Shown: positions 17,114-25,644, counted from the first letter of the stretch. The stretch: 64,000 bases of DNA from Streptomyces sp. NBC_00670 (GCF_036226765.1 NZ_CP109017.1:5643001-5707000); one strand, 5' to 3'. Notes: generated by a model from the letters alone, not told the origin. Numbers and translations are program-made.

Positions 17114-17292
17114 GGGGGCTCTCCGGTGATGCGGTAAGGCGTGAAGCGGGAAGATACGCCTTACGACCAAGGCCTCCCCAATGTACGCGTGTCACCGGCC
17201 CGCGGTAACCCCGATTTCCGGGCCCCCGGCAGGAGGCCGGGGGACGCTGCCCCCACGGGCCCGCGTGATCCCCCCGTGGGAGGATCGAGGGC

Positions 17293-18420
17293 ATGCCCGA
17301 CGTACTCGATCCCACCCCCTACGACGCCCTGCTGCTCCTCTCGTTCGGCGGCCCCGAGGGCCCGGACGACGTCGTCCCGTTCCTGGAGAACGTGACCCGT
17401 GGCCGCGGCATCCCCACGGAGCGACTGAAGGAGGTGGGGCAGCACTACTTCCTGTTCGGCGGCGTGAGCCCCATCAACGCCCAGAACCGCGCCCTCCTCG
17501 ACGCCCTCCGCGAGGACTTCGCCGGGCACGGGCTCGACCTGCCCGTCTACTGGGGCAACCGCAATTGGGCGCCCTATCTGACGGACACCCTGCGCGAGAT
17601 GGTCGCCGACGGCCGCCGCCGCGTCCTCGTCCTCGCCACCAGCGCCTACGCCTCGTACTCAGGCTGCCGCCAGTACCGCGAGAACCTCGCCGACGCGCTG
17701 GCCACGCTGGAGGGGGAGGGGCTCGAGCCGCCGCGGATCGACAAGCTGCGGCACTACTTCAACCACCCCGGCTTCGTCGAACCCATGATCGAGGGCGTCC
17801 TGGAGTCGCTGGCAGACCTCCCCGAGGACGTGCGCGACGGCGCCCACCTCGCGTTCTGCACGCACTCCATCCCCGTCACGGCCGCCGACACCTCGGGCCC
17901 CGTCGAGCAGCACGGGGAGGGCGGCGCGTACGTGCGCCAGCACCTGGACGTCGCCCAGCTGATCGCCGACGCCGTACGGGAGCGGACCGGCGTCGACCAC
18001 CCGTGGCGGCTGGTCTACCAGTCCCGCTCCGGCGCCCCGCACATCCCATGGCTGGAGCCCGACATCTGCGACCACCTGGAGGAGCTGCACGGCAAGGGCG
18101 TGCCCGCCGTCGTGATGGCGCCCATCGGGTTCGTGTCGGACCACATGGAGGTCCTCTATGACCTCGACACCGAGGCCACGGCCAAGGCGGCGGAGCTGGG
18201 CCTGCCGGTGCGCCGGTCCGCCACCGTCGGCGCCGACCCGCGCTTCGCCGCCGCCGTACGGGACCTGGTGACCGAGCGGGCCGCCGCCGAGCGCGGGCAG
18301 CCGGCGGCCCCGTGCGCCCTCGGCGCGCTCGGCGCGAGCCACGACGTCTGCCCGGTGGGCTGCTGCCCGGCCCGTACCCCCAAGCCCGCCGCCGCGGGCG
18401 CCGACAGCCCCTACGCGTGA
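17293..18420 (+). CDS. hemH: Ferrochelatase (coproporphyrin ferrochelatase type)
   Basis: The 375-residue enzyme inserts Fe2+ into a porphyrin. In actinobacteria the usual substrate is coproporphyrin III (CpfC). It shows LLLSFGGPEGPDDV at the N-terminus and the catalytic His in FCTHSIP near residue 196. As in other actinobacterial enzymes, a [2Fe-2S] cluster is likely: Cys125 (SGCRQY) and C-terminal Cys341, Cys353 and Cys357/358 (CPVGCC). Upstream GGAGGATCGAGGGC before the ATG can be read as a ribosome-binding site or as a weak leaderless -10. An IMPase gene follows after 8 bp and is probably co-transcribed. Confidence 0.95.
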   Translation: MPDVLDPTPYDALLLLSFGGPEGPDDVVPFLENVTRGRGIPTERLKEVGQHYFLFGGVSPINAQNRALLDALREDFAGHGLDLPVYWGNRNWAPYLTDTLREMVADGRRRVLVLATSAYASYSGCRQYRENLADALATLEGEGLEPPRIDKLRHYFNHPGFVEPMIEGVLESLADLPEDVRDGAHLAFCTHSIPVTAADTSGPVEQHGEGGAYVRQHLDVAQLIADAVRERTGVDHPWRLVYQSRSGAPHIPWLEPDICDHLEELHGKGVPAVVMAPIGFVSDHMEVLYDLDTEATAKAAELGLPVRRSATVGADPRFAAAVRDLVTERAAAERGQPAAPCALGALGASHDVCPVGCCPARTPKPAAAGADSPYA

Positions 18421-18428
18421 GGAGCGGT

Positions 18429-19241
18429 GTGAACCAGCCGGAACAAGGCGCGCTCAGGACCGAACTGCTGCGGATCGCGCTCGACGCGGCCGACCGCGCG
18501 GGCACCTTTCTGCGGGACGGCCGGCCCGACGACCTCTCAGTGGCCGCGACCAAGTCCAGCGCGGTCGACGTCGTCACCGAGATGGACATCGCCTCCGAGA
18601 AGCTGATCACCGGGCTGCTCGCCGAGGCCCGGCCCGACGACGGCGTACTCGGCGAGGAGGGCGCAAGCGTCGAGGGCACCAGCGGCGTCCAGTGGGTGAT
18701 CGATCCCCTCGACGGCACCGTCAACTACCTGTACGGACTGCCCAGCTGGGCGGTGTCCATCGCCGCCCGGTCGGACGGCGAGACCGTGGTGGGTGTCGTG
18801 TACGCACCGCTGCGCGGCGAGACGTACCGCGCGGTCCTGGGGGAGGGCGCGTACGTCAATGACCGCCCCGCGCGCGTGCGGCCCGCCCCGGTGTTCGGAC
18901 AGGCCCTCGTCGGGACCGGGTTCGGCTATCTCGCCGAGCGCCGCGCCCGGCAGGCCGAGGTGATCCGGCACCTGGTGCCCGAGGTGCGGGACATCCGGCG
19001 CGGGGGCTCGGCCGCGATCGACCTGTGCGACGTGGCGGTGGGCCGGCTCGACGCGTACTACGAGCGCGGGCTGCACCCCTGGGACTACGCGGCGGGCGAC
19101 CTGATCGCCCGGGAGGCGGGCGCGCTGACCGGTGGACGCCCGGGAGAGCCCGTCTCGCCCGAGCTGACGCTCGCGGCACCTCCCGGCCTCTTCGAGCCGC
19201 TCCAGGCCCGCCTGGAGGCCCTGGGCGCCTGGCACGACTGA
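18429..19241 (+). CDS. Inositol monophosphatase family protein
   Basis: The 270-residue protein starts at GTG 18429, 8 bp after hemH with a GGAG site. It carries the metal-dependent phosphatase motifs: GEEGAS (Glu ligand), WVIDPLDGTVNY with DPLDGT, and the C-terminal LHPWDYAAGDLIAREAG. Substrates in this family include inositol-1-phosphate, histidinol phosphate and PAP; none can be singled out. In mycothiol- and phosphatidylinositol-making actinomycetes an inositol phosphatase is expected, so that role is plausible. A strong terminator follows. Confidence 0.92.
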   Translation: MNQPEQGALRTELLRIALDAADRAGTFLRDGRPDDLSVAATKSSAVDVVTEMDIASEKLITGLLAEARPDDGVLGEEGASVEGTSGVQWVIDPLDGTVNYLYGLPSWAVSIAARSDGETVVGVVYAPLRGETYRAVLGEGAYVNDRPARVRPAPVFGQALVGTGFGYLAERRARQAEVIRHLVPEVRDIRRGGSAAIDLCDVAVGRLDAYYERGLHPWDYAAGDLIAREAGALTGGRPGEPVSPELTLAAPPGLFEPLQARLEALGAWHD

Positions 19242-19283
19242 AACACTCCCGCGGCGGCATCCCGCGGCGGGACGAGACATGCG

Positions 19284-19317
19284 GCGGGGCCCCGGTCTGG
19301 ATCCACCGGGGCCCCGC
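19284..19317 (+). terminator. Hairpin terminator after IMPase gene
   Basis: Perfect 13-bp GC-rich arms (GCGGGGCCCCGGT and ACCGGGGCCCCGC) with an 8-nt loop, then TTCTCAT. It lies between convergent genes. Confidence 0.8.
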
Positions 19318-19404
19318 TTCTCATGACGTACGCAAGATGATGAGACGGCGTACGAGCGCCGCGGGCATGCCGTCGGCACGCCGTACGCGTCGGTCAGCCG
19401 CGGG

Positions 19405-19569
19405 TCACGCGCTGACCTCGACGCCGTGCTCGGCGGCCAGACGACGCAGGTCGTCGAGTTCCGACTCCTCGACCTCCGCGAGGAAGTCGTCGCCGGTCTC
19501 GCGCGCCCGCGTCAGGTCGGACTCGGTCGTCCTTATGCGCTGCAGAAGTCCTGCGGTGAATGCGTCCAT
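19405..19569 (-). CDS. Small conserved acidic protein (54 aa), unknown function
   Basis: The product MDAFTAGLLQRIRTTESDLT... is 54 residues, largely helical and acidic in the middle, ending HGVEVSA. A GAGGGGG ribosome-binding site lies 6 nt before the ATG. Strong third-position GC and the good start signal support it as a real small gene. It sits between the IMPase and cutRS, facing the IMPase. I believe similar short proteins occur at this place in other streptomycetes, but I cannot verify it or name a function. Confidence 0.7.
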   Translation of the reverse strand: MDAFTAGLLQRIRTTESDLTRARETGDDFLAEVEESELDDLRRLAAEHGVEVSA

Positions 19570-20012
19570 GCTGCGCCCCCTCGTCCTGGGTCGTGGGTCG
19601 GTGGCACGGTGGTGTGCCATTCGGAAGGGACGATCACGGCTCCTGCGGATGCCCGGCGTCGACCGCCGGACGGCGACGGTGCCGGACACCCACGTCCGCT
19701 CTGCGCAAAGCGGTCGCCGGCCCGCCACACGGGGGTGGCGTGCCCAAGCAGAGCGTGATCGCGGGGTGTAAAGCCGTCCTCCCCATGCCGCGTCGCGCGG
19801 AAACCTCGGTGGGTGAAGAAATTCCGTGGGTCCCGGGATCCACGGGAGGTCCTCCCGTGCGCACGGGGCGCGCCCCGCACGTCCGCTCAGCCGCCTTACA
19901 GCCGACTTATGGCCGAAAAGGGCAGGATGGAGACCTCACTCCACGACAGACCCCTGCCCGCGTGCGCCCTTCCGGGGTGCCGCGCGGAGCGGACGAAGGA
20001 AGGACAAGCGAC
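19570..20012. other. 443-bp divergent region upstream of cutR
   Basis: This gap holds promoters for the 54-aa gene and cutRS. It includes an imperfect palindromic stretch near 19826-19847 (CCGTGG ... CCACGG) and GGGGCGCGCCCC at about 19865-19876. GAAGGAAGGA just before cutR is a strong ribosome-binding site. No gene recognised. Confidence 0.5.
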
Positions 20013-20666
20013 GTGCGCGTACTCGTCGTCGAGGACGAGCAGCTGCTCGCCGATGCGGTGGCCACCGGACTGCGCCGGGAGGCCATGGCCGTCGACGTCG
20101 TGTACGACGGTGCGGCCGCCCTGGAGCGCATCGGCGTCAACGACTACGACGTGGTCGTCCTCGACCGTGACCTCCCCCTGGTGCACGGCGACGACGTCTG
20201 CCGCCGGATTGTCGAGCTCGGCATGCCCACGCGCGTGCTGATGCTCACGGCCTCCGGCGACGTCAGCGACCGCGTCGAGGGCCTGGAGATCGGCGCCGAC
20301 GACTACCTGCCCAAGCCGTTCGCGTTCAGCGAGCTGATCGCGCGCGTGCGCGCACTCGGCCGGCGCACCAGCGTGCCGCTGCCGCCGGTCCTGGAGCGCG
20401 CCGGGATCAAGCTCGACCCCAACCGCCGGGAGGTCTTCCGGGACGGCCGGGAGGTGCAGCTCGCCCCCAAGGAGTTCGCGGTCCTGGAGGTGCTGATGCG
20501 CAGCGAGGGCGCCGTCGTCTCCGCCGAGCAGCTCCTGGAGAAGGCCTGGGACGAGAACACCGACCCGTTCACCAACGTCGTCCGGGTGACCGTCATGACC
20601 CTGCGCCGCAAGCTCGGCGAGCCCCCGGTGATCGTCACCGTGCCCGGCTCCGGCTACCGGATCTGA
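20013..20666 (+). CDS. cutR: Response regulator CutR (OmpR/PhoB family)
   Basis: The 217-residue protein starts at GTG 20013. The receiver domain (1-115) has acidic pocket residues E7-D8-E9, phospho-acceptor Asp51 (VVVLDRDLP) and Lys in LPKPF. The winged-helix output domain spans about 130-217, ending VPGSGYRI. It is followed by the partner kinase after 5 bp. CutRS was first described in S. lividans as affecting melanin/copper and antibiotic production; later work links it to glucose-dependent antibiotic control and extracytoplasmic protein folding. Identification rests on sequence features and on this chromosomal context. Confidence 0.92.
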   Translation: MRVLVVEDEQLLADAVATGLRREAMAVDVVYDGAAALERIGVNDYDVVVLDRDLPLVHGDDVCRRIVELGMPTRVLMLTASGDVSDRVEGLEIGADDYLPKPFAFSELIARVRALGRRTSVPLPPVLERAGIKLDPNRREVFRDGREVQLAPKEFAVLEVLMRSEGAVVSAEQLLEKAWDENTDPFTNVVRVTVMTLRRKLGEPPVIVTVPGSGYRI

Positions 20667-20671
20667 TCCCC

Positions 20672-21916
20672 GTGGCCGCGACACCGGCGCCCCCCTCGGC
20701 GCCCCCGAAGCCCACCTGGGACCCGCGCAGACCGGAACCGCCCTTCCCCTGGCTGCGCCCGACCATCCGCATACGGCTCACACTGCTCTACGGCGGCATG
20801 TTCCTGATCGCCGGCATCCTGTTGTTGTCGATCATCTATCTGCTCGCCGCGCAGGCGCTGCGCACCGGCAGCGAACCGCTGTTCAAGATCGTCGAGTTCA
20901 ACGACCTCAAGGTGACGAGCAACGACTGCCCCGGCGTCAACAACAAGCTGTCGCTGACCGAGTTCAACGACGCGATCAGCGCGTGCACCGACCACCAGCG
21001 CCAGGTGGCCCTGGACCACCTGCTCAGCCGCTCGCTGCTCGCGCTGCTCGGCCTCGCCGTGATCGCGTTCGCGTTCGGCTACGCGATGGCGGGCCGCGTG
21101 CTGTCGCCGCTCGGCCGGATCACGCGCACCGCGCGCGCGGTGGCCGGTTCGGACCTCTCCCGGCGGATCGAGCTGGACGGCCCGGACGACGAGCTCAAGG
21201 AGCTCGCCGACACCTTCGACGACATGCTGGAACGGCTGCAGCGGGCCTTCACCGCCCAGCAGCGCTTCGTCGGCAACGCCTCGCACGAGCTGAGAACGCC
21301 CCTGGCGATCAACCGCACGCTCCTGGAGGTCCACCTCTCGGACCCGGGCGCCCCGGTGGAGCTCCAGCAGCTCGGCAAGACCCTGCTGGCCACCAACGAG
21401 CGCAGCGAGCAGCTCGTGGAGGGCCTGCTGCTGCTGGCCCGCAGCGACAACCAGATCGTCGAGCGCAAACCCGTCGACCTCGCCGAGGTGGCCGCCCAGG
21501 CCATCGACCAGGTGCACGCCGAGGCCGAGGCCAAGGGCGTGGAGATCCGCAGCGCCTGCGCGCCGGCGGTGGTCCAGGGCAACGGCGTGCTGCTGGAGCG
21601 GATCGCCCTGAACCTGGTCCAGAACGCCGCGCGCTACAACGTGCCCGAAGGGGGCTGGGTGGAGGTCACCACCGAGGTGCAGCACGGTCAGGCGGTCCTG
21701 GTGGTCGCCAACACCGGCCCCGTGGTGCCGGCCTACGAGATCGACAACCTCTTCGAGCCCTTCAGACGGCTGCGTACCGAACGCACGGGCAGCGACAAGG
21801 GGGTGGGGCTCGGGCTGTCCATCGCGCGCTCGGTGGCCAGAGCGCACGGCGGGCACATCTCCGCCCGGCCCCGGGAGGGCGGTGGACTCGTGATGCGCGT
21901 CACCCTGCCGATCTGA
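20672..21916 (+). CDS. cutS: Sensor histidine kinase CutS
   Basis: The 414-residue kinase starts at GTG 20672. A Pro-rich N-terminus precedes membrane segment 1 (about 35-58), a short extracytoplasmic domain (about 60-110), membrane segment 2 (about 118-138), HAMP, HisKA with His205 in ASHELRTPL, and HATPase (N box NLVQNAARYN, G box DKGVGLGLSIA). The outer domain has exactly two Cys, Cys86 and Cys105. They could form a disulfide and serve as a redox or folding sensor, consistent with recent proposals for CutS. It pairs with CutR. Confidence 0.92.
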   Translation: MAATPAPPSAPPKPTWDPRRPEPPFPWLRPTIRIRLTLLYGGMFLIAGILLLSIIYLLAAQALRTGSEPLFKIVEFNDLKVTSNDCPGVNNKLSLTEFNDAISACTDHQRQVALDHLLSRSLLALLGLAVIAFAFGYAMAGRVLSPLGRITRTARAVAGSDLSRRIELDGPDDELKELADTFDDMLERLQRAFTAQQRFVGNASHELRTPLAINRTLLEVHLSDPGAPVELQQLGKTLLATNERSEQLVEGLLLLARSDNQIVERKPVDLAEVAAQAIDQVHAEAEAKGVEIRSACAPAVVQGNGVLLERIALNLVQNAARYNVPEGGWVEVTTEVQHGQAVLVVANTGPVVPAYEIDNLFEPFRRLRTERTGSDKGVGLGLSIARSVARAHGGHISARPREGGGLVMRVTLPI

Positions 21917-22320
21917 CATCATGTCGCCGCTCGCACGGCCGGACCGGAAAATGTTCGCTTTGGGCGTAATTTCCGAACCGGTCATCCGGTGGTCACATGT
22001 GTGATGGATCACAGGAGAGCTTTTCCGGTCGTCTACGCTGCGTGATCATTTGGGCGCCGACAAAGCCGGAAAATCCGGGTTTTCCGGTGCCGGGATCACG
22101 GGAAGTACACGGTGAGACGCCTTTGAGCGGTACCGCGCGGACCGTGTACGGTCCGGTTCGCCATCCAACCCGATCACTCTTGGGGGCTCCGGTTGGGTGT
22201 CGATTGAGTAACAGACCTTGATGTGAGGCAAAATCTCCGCCTCGAGGCGGGCACAAGTCCGGCCTCTCACGCGTTACGTGCGCTGGAGACACCCGCAGAC
22301 ACCCAGAGGGGGAGAGCGAA
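21917..22320. other. 404-bp gap rich in inverted repeats between cutS and DUF4193 gene
   Basis: No credible gene lies here. Visible structure: TGTGAT-GG-ATCACA (22000-22013), a CCGGAAAA/TTTTCCGG hairpin (22066-22087), further GGAAAA or TTTTCC copies near 21945 and 22021, and a GAGGGGGAGA ribosome-binding site just before 22321. TACGCT at 22034-22039 is a possible -10, which would give a leader of about 275 nt. Confidence 0.55.
22066..22087. terminator. A/T-flanked inverted repeat, possible terminator or operator
   Basis: CCGGAAAA and TTTTCCGG form perfect 8-bp arms around a 6-nt loop. It is less GC-rich than the other terminators here and lies 150 nt after cutS, so a regulatory role in the DUF4193 leader is equally possible. 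Confidence 0.45.
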
Positions 22321-22617
22321 ATGGCAACCGACTACGACACCCCACGCAAGACCGACGACGATGTTGATTCCGACAGCCTGGAGGAACTCAAGGCCCGGCG
22401 GAACGACAAGTCGACCTCGGCGGTCGACGTCGACGAGTTCGAGGCCGCCGAAGGCCTGGAGCTGCCCGGAGCCGACCTCTCCAACGAGGAGTTGGCCGTC
22501 CGGGTGCTGCCCAAGCAGCAGGACGAGTTCACCTGCATGAGCTGCTTCCTGGTGCACCACCGCAGTCAGCTGGCCCGTGAGAAGAACGGCCAGCCGATCT
22601 GCCGCGACTGCGACTGA
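22321..22617 (+). CDS. DUF4193 family small zinc-ribbon-like protein
   Basis: The 98-residue acidic protein starts MATDYDTPRKTDDD with a strong GGGGGAGA site. The C-terminus has CMSC (about residues 72-75) and CRDCD at the end, a four-Cys arrangement typical of a zinc ribbon. The family is nearly universal in actinobacteria and found next to dut and DUF3093 genes. It resembles RNA polymerase-associated small proteins in its acidic N-terminus plus zinc knuckle, but no function is established to my knowledge. The 404-bp leader suggests regulated expression. Confidence 0.88.
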   Translation: MATDYDTPRKTDDDVDSDSLEELKARRNDKSTSAVDVDEFEAAEGLELPGADLSNEELAVRVLPKQQDEFTCMSCFLVHHRSQLAREKNGQPICRDCD

Positions 22618-22630
22618 GGCGGGGTCGGCC

Positions 22631-23677
22631 GTGACCGGCTCGACCCCTCCCTGGAAGCGCCGCTTCCGCAAGAAGGCGGAGGCGGACTCGGGGCCGTACG
22701 ACGGCCCTCACGGCGTGCGTGACGACGAGCGGGGTCCCTCGGGGCCCGGAGTACCGGAACACCCGGGAGAGCCCGGGGAGACCGGCACCCCGGGCGACAG
22801 GGGGGCCTCGCTCGCGTCGGACGGCACGTCTTTGGATTCTTCTTCGGATTCTTCGGCGCCCGGGGATTCCGGGGCGCCCGCGGATTTCCCGGTGCCCGGG
22901 AAGCGTGCGGATCCGGCTTCCGCGGTGCCCACGGGGTCCGCGCCGCTGGACGCCGCGTACGCGGCCGGTGCGCTGCCCGTGCCCGCCGCCGAGGCGCCGC
23001 ACGCCGCGAGGAGGCGCGGGGCCGCCGCCGTGCGATACGTGCGTAACGGCGTCCGGGAGGGCCTCCGCAGGGGCGACAACCGGGTCCGGCTGGGACTGGC
23101 CTTCCTGGCGGACCGGATCATCGACCTCGCCCCGCGCGTGCCCGTCCGCGACCTCGACACCCTGCGCAGACAGTTCCCGGGGCTCGGGCCCGAGGAACTC
23201 GCCGACAGACTCGTCGCCGGCGCGGCGGCCGCGACCGCGACGGTGGGCGCCGGGGTGGGCGCCGCCGCGATGATGCCCGTGCCGCCGGCCATGCCGACGG
23301 AACTGGCCGCGGAGATCACCGGCGTCGCCGCCGTCGAACTGAAGCTGATCGCCGAACTGCACGAGGTGTACGGCGTACGGCCGCCGGGGACGCTCGCGCA
23401 GCGCAGCGCGATGTACCTGCGGTCCTGGTCCGGTGAGCGGGGGATCGACGTCGCGAAGCCGGCGTCGCTGAACGCGGCGCTCGGGGGGCAGATGAAGCGG
23501 GAGCTGCGGCAGCAGATCACCAAGAGGCTGGTGCGGGATCTGCCGAACCTGATTCCGTTCCTGGTGGGGGCGGCGGTGGGGGCCGCGCTCAACCGGCGCG
23601 AGACGAAGCGGCTCGCGGAGCGGGTGCGAAAGGATCTGCGGCGGGTTCAGGTTTCGTGGGGTGCGGGGGAGGGGTGA
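22631..23677 (+). CDS. EcsC-like protein with disordered N-terminus
   Basis: The 348-residue protein starts at GTG 22631, 13 bp after the DUF4193 gene. Residues 1 to about 150 are low-complexity (Pro/Gly/Asp/Ser), including GEPGETGTPGDRG. The rest is a helical domain with two hydrophobic stretches (AGAAAATATVGAGVGAAAMM and IPFLVGAAVGAALN) separated by a basic helix. The layout and residues such as ELAAEITGVAAVELKLIAELHEVYG resemble the EcsC family. The role is unknown; membrane association is likely. The gene ends beside an intergenic repeat shared with position 31206. Confidence 0.72.
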   Translation: MTGSTPPWKRRFRKKAEADSGPYDGPHGVRDDERGPSGPGVPEHPGEPGETGTPGDRGASLASDGTSLDSSSDSSAPGDSGAPADFPVPGKRADPASAVPTGSAPLDAAYAAGALPVPAAEAPHAARRRGAAAVRYVRNGVREGLRRGDNRVRLGLAFLADRIIDLAPRVPVRDLDTLRRQFPGLGPEELADRLVAGAAAATATVGAGVGAAAMMPVPPAMPTELAAEITGVAAVELKLIAELHEVYGVRPPGTLAQRSAMYLRSWSGERGIDVAKPASLNAALGGQMKRELRQQITKRLVRDLPNLIPFLVGAAVGAALNRRETKRLAERVRKDLRRVQVSWGAGEG

Positions 23678-23678
23678 C

Positions 23679-23733
23679 CGCCCACGCGGCGGAGCCGCGG
23701 ACCGACACCGCCCCGCGCCCCCTTCAGGGGCGC
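23679..23733. repeat. Dispersed intergenic repeat, copy 1, with terminator hairpin
   Basis: The segment CGCCCACGCGGCGGAGCCGC followed by ACACCGCCCCGCGCCCC is closely matched at 31220-31264. Its right end is a hairpin (GCGCCCC, 5-nt loop, GGGGCGC; 23715-23733) between convergent genes. The DUF3093 stop codon (complement of 23724-23726) lies in the loop. Confidence 0.8.
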
Positions 23734-24191
23734 TCTTGTGTGCGCGTGGCCTTGAGGGTCGCCGCCAGGCGTTCCGGTTCCCTTGTGGACAGGTAGAGGT
23801 ACGGGGTGGGGTCCTCGGGGTCCGTCACCTGGACGCGCAGGGCCGTGCGGATGTAGGCGCGCAGGAGCATGAAGGCGCGGGTGTCGGCCTTGTGGGTGCG
23901 CCAGGCCTGGGCCTCCTCCTGGTCCAGCACCTCCGCCTCGCCCAGCGCCGACACCGGGATCCGTGCCTCGCCGGCGATCAGCGCGTCGCCGACCACGCGG
24001 ATGCGCGGGGAACCGTACGCACTCACCACCACCGCCGAGACCGCCGTACCGCCCACCAGGCCGCCCAGCATCGGCAGCGTGCCGAAGGGGAGCAGGACCA
24101 GGGCCACCGCGATGCCCATCAGGAGGCACATCAGCCACCAGGAGCGGGGCGCGGTGAGACGTTCTTCGTACGCGGGCGCGGAGTGCTGCAT
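23724..24191 (-). CDS. DUF3093 family membrane protein
   Basis: The 155-residue protein starts MQHSAPAYEERLTAPRSWW. Two adjacent hydrophobic segments (about residues 18-38 and 42-62) form a hairpin in the membrane. The remaining ~90 residues form a cytoplasmic PH-like domain (RIRVVGDALIAGEARIPVSALGEAEVLD). The family has no known function. It is divergent from dut, with only 58 bp between the starts. The conserved pairing with dut and DUF4193 in actinobacteria suggests linked expression but not a shared function. Confidence 0.85.
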   Translation of the reverse strand: MQHSAPAYEERLTAPRSWWLMCLLMGIAVALVLLPFGTLPMLGGLVGGTAVSAVVVSAYGSPRIRVVGDALIAGEARIPVSALGEAEVLDQEEAQAWRTHKADTRAFMLLRAYIRTALRVQVTDPEDPTPYLYLSTREPERLAATLKATRTQERP

Positions 24192-24235
24192 GGAGCCAAG
24201 CTTGGCACGGTGTCGGAGCGGGGCCGACGCGCGGG

Positions 24236-24241
24236 TAAGGT
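24236..24241 (+). promoter_or_regulatory. -10 box of leaderless promoter for dut
   Basis: TAAGGT ends 8 nt before GTG 24250, with no ribosome-binding site. This sets the dut start at 24250. Confidence 0.6.
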
Positions 24242-24249
24242 CTGCGCCT

Positions 24250-24813
24250 GTGACTGGTACTTCCCCAGGTTCCCGGCCCCCGGCCGACGCGAGCGGCACC
24301 CCCCGGCAGGGGCTCGAGGTGCTCGTCCGGCGCGTCGATCCCGACGTACCGCTTCCGGCGTACGCGCACCCCGGCGACGCGGGAGCCGACCTGCGCACCA
24401 CCGAGGCGTGCGCGCTCGCGCCCGGTGAGCGGGCCGTCCTGCCCACCGGGGTGTCTGTGGCGTTGCCAGAGGGGTACGCGGCCTTCGTGCACCCGCGATC
24501 CGGTCTCGCCGCCCGCTGCGGTGTCGCCCTCGTGAATGCCCCGGGGACGGTTGATGCCGGGTACCGTGGGGAGATCAAGGTGATCGTGGTGAATCTCGAC
24601 CCGCGCGAGAGCGTGCGGTTCGAGCGCTTCGACCGGATTGCCCAATTGGTCGTCCAGCAGGTCGAGAGGGTCCGCTTCCACGAGGTCGCGGAGCTTCCCG
24701 GCTCGGCGCGGGCCGAGGGGGGCTTCGGGTCCACCGGCGGTCATGCCGCCGTGGGCGGCGCAACGGGTGGGAATCGATACGCTTCGGTCGTATCCGACCG
24801 GGAAGGACAGTGA
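24250..24813 (+). CDS. dut: dUTP diphosphatase
   Basis: The 187-residue trimeric-type dUTPase hydrolyses dUTP to dUMP, keeping uracil out of DNA and feeding dTMP synthesis. All five family motifs are visible: DAGADL, RSGLAAR, GTVDAGYRGEIKV (catalytic Asp), RFDRIAQLVV and GGFGSTGG. An N-terminal ~20-residue Pro/Ser extension precedes the core. The GTG start fits the leaderless promoter. The stop is one base from the next GTG, suggesting coupling to the DUF3710 gene. Confidence 0.96.
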   Translation: MTGTSPGSRPPADASGTPRQGLEVLVRRVDPDVPLPAYAHPGDAGADLRTTEACALAPGERAVLPTGVSVALPEGYAAFVHPRSGLAARCGVALVNAPGTVDAGYRGEIKVIVVNLDPRESVRFERFDRIAQLVVQQVERVRFHEVAELPGSARAEGGFGSTGGHAAVGGATGGNRYASVVSDREGQ

Positions 24814-24814
24814 C

Positions 24815-25591
24815 GTGTTCGGACGTCGCAAGAAGAAGGGGTCCGCCGACGACGTGGCGGACGCGACGGGCGAGGCCGAGCAGGTCGTCGACGACGTCGA
24901 CACCGAGGCGGACGACGAGCAGGCCGAGGGAGAGCGCGAGCGCGTACGGCTCGCGCCCGGACCGCGGCCCGACGGCCCCTGGGACGACTCCGAGGTGCGC
25001 GACCCCGCCGAGGGCCGGGTCGACCTCGGCGGTCTGTTCGTGCCCGGTGTCGACGGCATGGAACTGCGGGTCGAGGTCGCCGGTGACGCGATCGTCGCCG
25101 CCACCGTCGTACTGCGGGACAGCGCCGTCCAGCTGCAGGCCTTCGCCGCCCCCAAGCGCGAGGGCATCTGGGGCGAGGTCCGCGAGGAGATCGCCACCGG
25201 GATCACGCAGCAGGGCGGCATCGTCGACGAGGTCGAGGGTCCGCTCGGCTGGGAGCTGCGGGCCCAGGTGCCCGTGCAGCTGCCGGACGGCACCGGCGGC
25301 TTCCAGGTGGTGCGGTTCGTCGGTGTGGACGGTCCCCGCTGGTTCCTGCGCGGAGTGATCTCCGGGCAGGGCGCGGTGCAGCCGCAGGCGGCCGGACTGC
25401 TCGAGCAGATCTTCCGGGACACGGTCGTGGTCCGCGGCGAGGGCCCGATGGCGCCCCGCGACCCGATCGTCCTCAAGCTGCCCAACGACGCACAGATGGT
25501 GCCCGAGGGCGTCCAGCAGGAGGAGGGCTCGCGCTTCTCCGGCGGCATGGGCCAGCTCCAGCGCGGACCGGAGATCACCGAGGTCCGCTGA
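24815..25591 (+). CDS. DUF3710 family protein
   Basis: The 258-residue protein starts at GTG 24815 (MFGRRKKKGSADD) with GGAAGGA upstream. After a basic then acidic disordered N-terminus (about 1-65), a compact alpha/beta domain covers about 70-240 and includes DLGGLFVPGVDGMELRVEV and GVDGPRWFLRGVISG. The family regularly follows dut in actinobacteria. Its function is unproven. A hairpin terminator follows. Confidence 0.87.
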   Translation: MFGRRKKKGSADDVADATGEAEQVVDDVDTEADDEQAEGERERVRLAPGPRPDGPWDDSEVRDPAEGRVDLGGLFVPGVDGMELRVEVAGDAIVAATVVLRDSAVQLQAFAAPKREGIWGEVREEIATGITQQGGIVDEVEGPLGWELRAQVPVQLPDGTGGFQVVRFVGVDGPRWFLRGVISGQGAVQPQAAGLLEQIFRDTVVVRGEGPMAPRDPIVLKLPNDAQMVPEGVQQEEGSRFSGGMGQLQRGPEITEVR

Positions 25592-25616
25592 CCGCATTCG
25601 GTCCGGATGACGTACG

Positions 25617-25644
25617 GGGCCGCATCCCTGGTGGGGTGCGGCCC
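25617..25644 (+). terminator. Hairpin terminator after DUF3710 gene
   Basis: A 12-bp stem (one T-G wobble) with a 4-nt loop TGGT, starting GGGCCGCATCCC and followed by TTTCG. Confidence 0.78.

Noticed and set aside
17280..17292. Leaderless -10 (GAGGAT) before hemH, as also before the sulfurtransferase at 11981
   Set aside because: The first base departs from TANNNT, and GGAGG at this place works equally well as a normal ribosome-binding site, so I did not list it as a promoter.
22000..22013. Crp site (TGTGA...TCACA)
   Set aside because: The spacing between the half-sites is 4 nt rather than 6, and Streptomyces Crp prefers GTG-N6-GAC-type sites. It is kept only as an unexplained palindrome.
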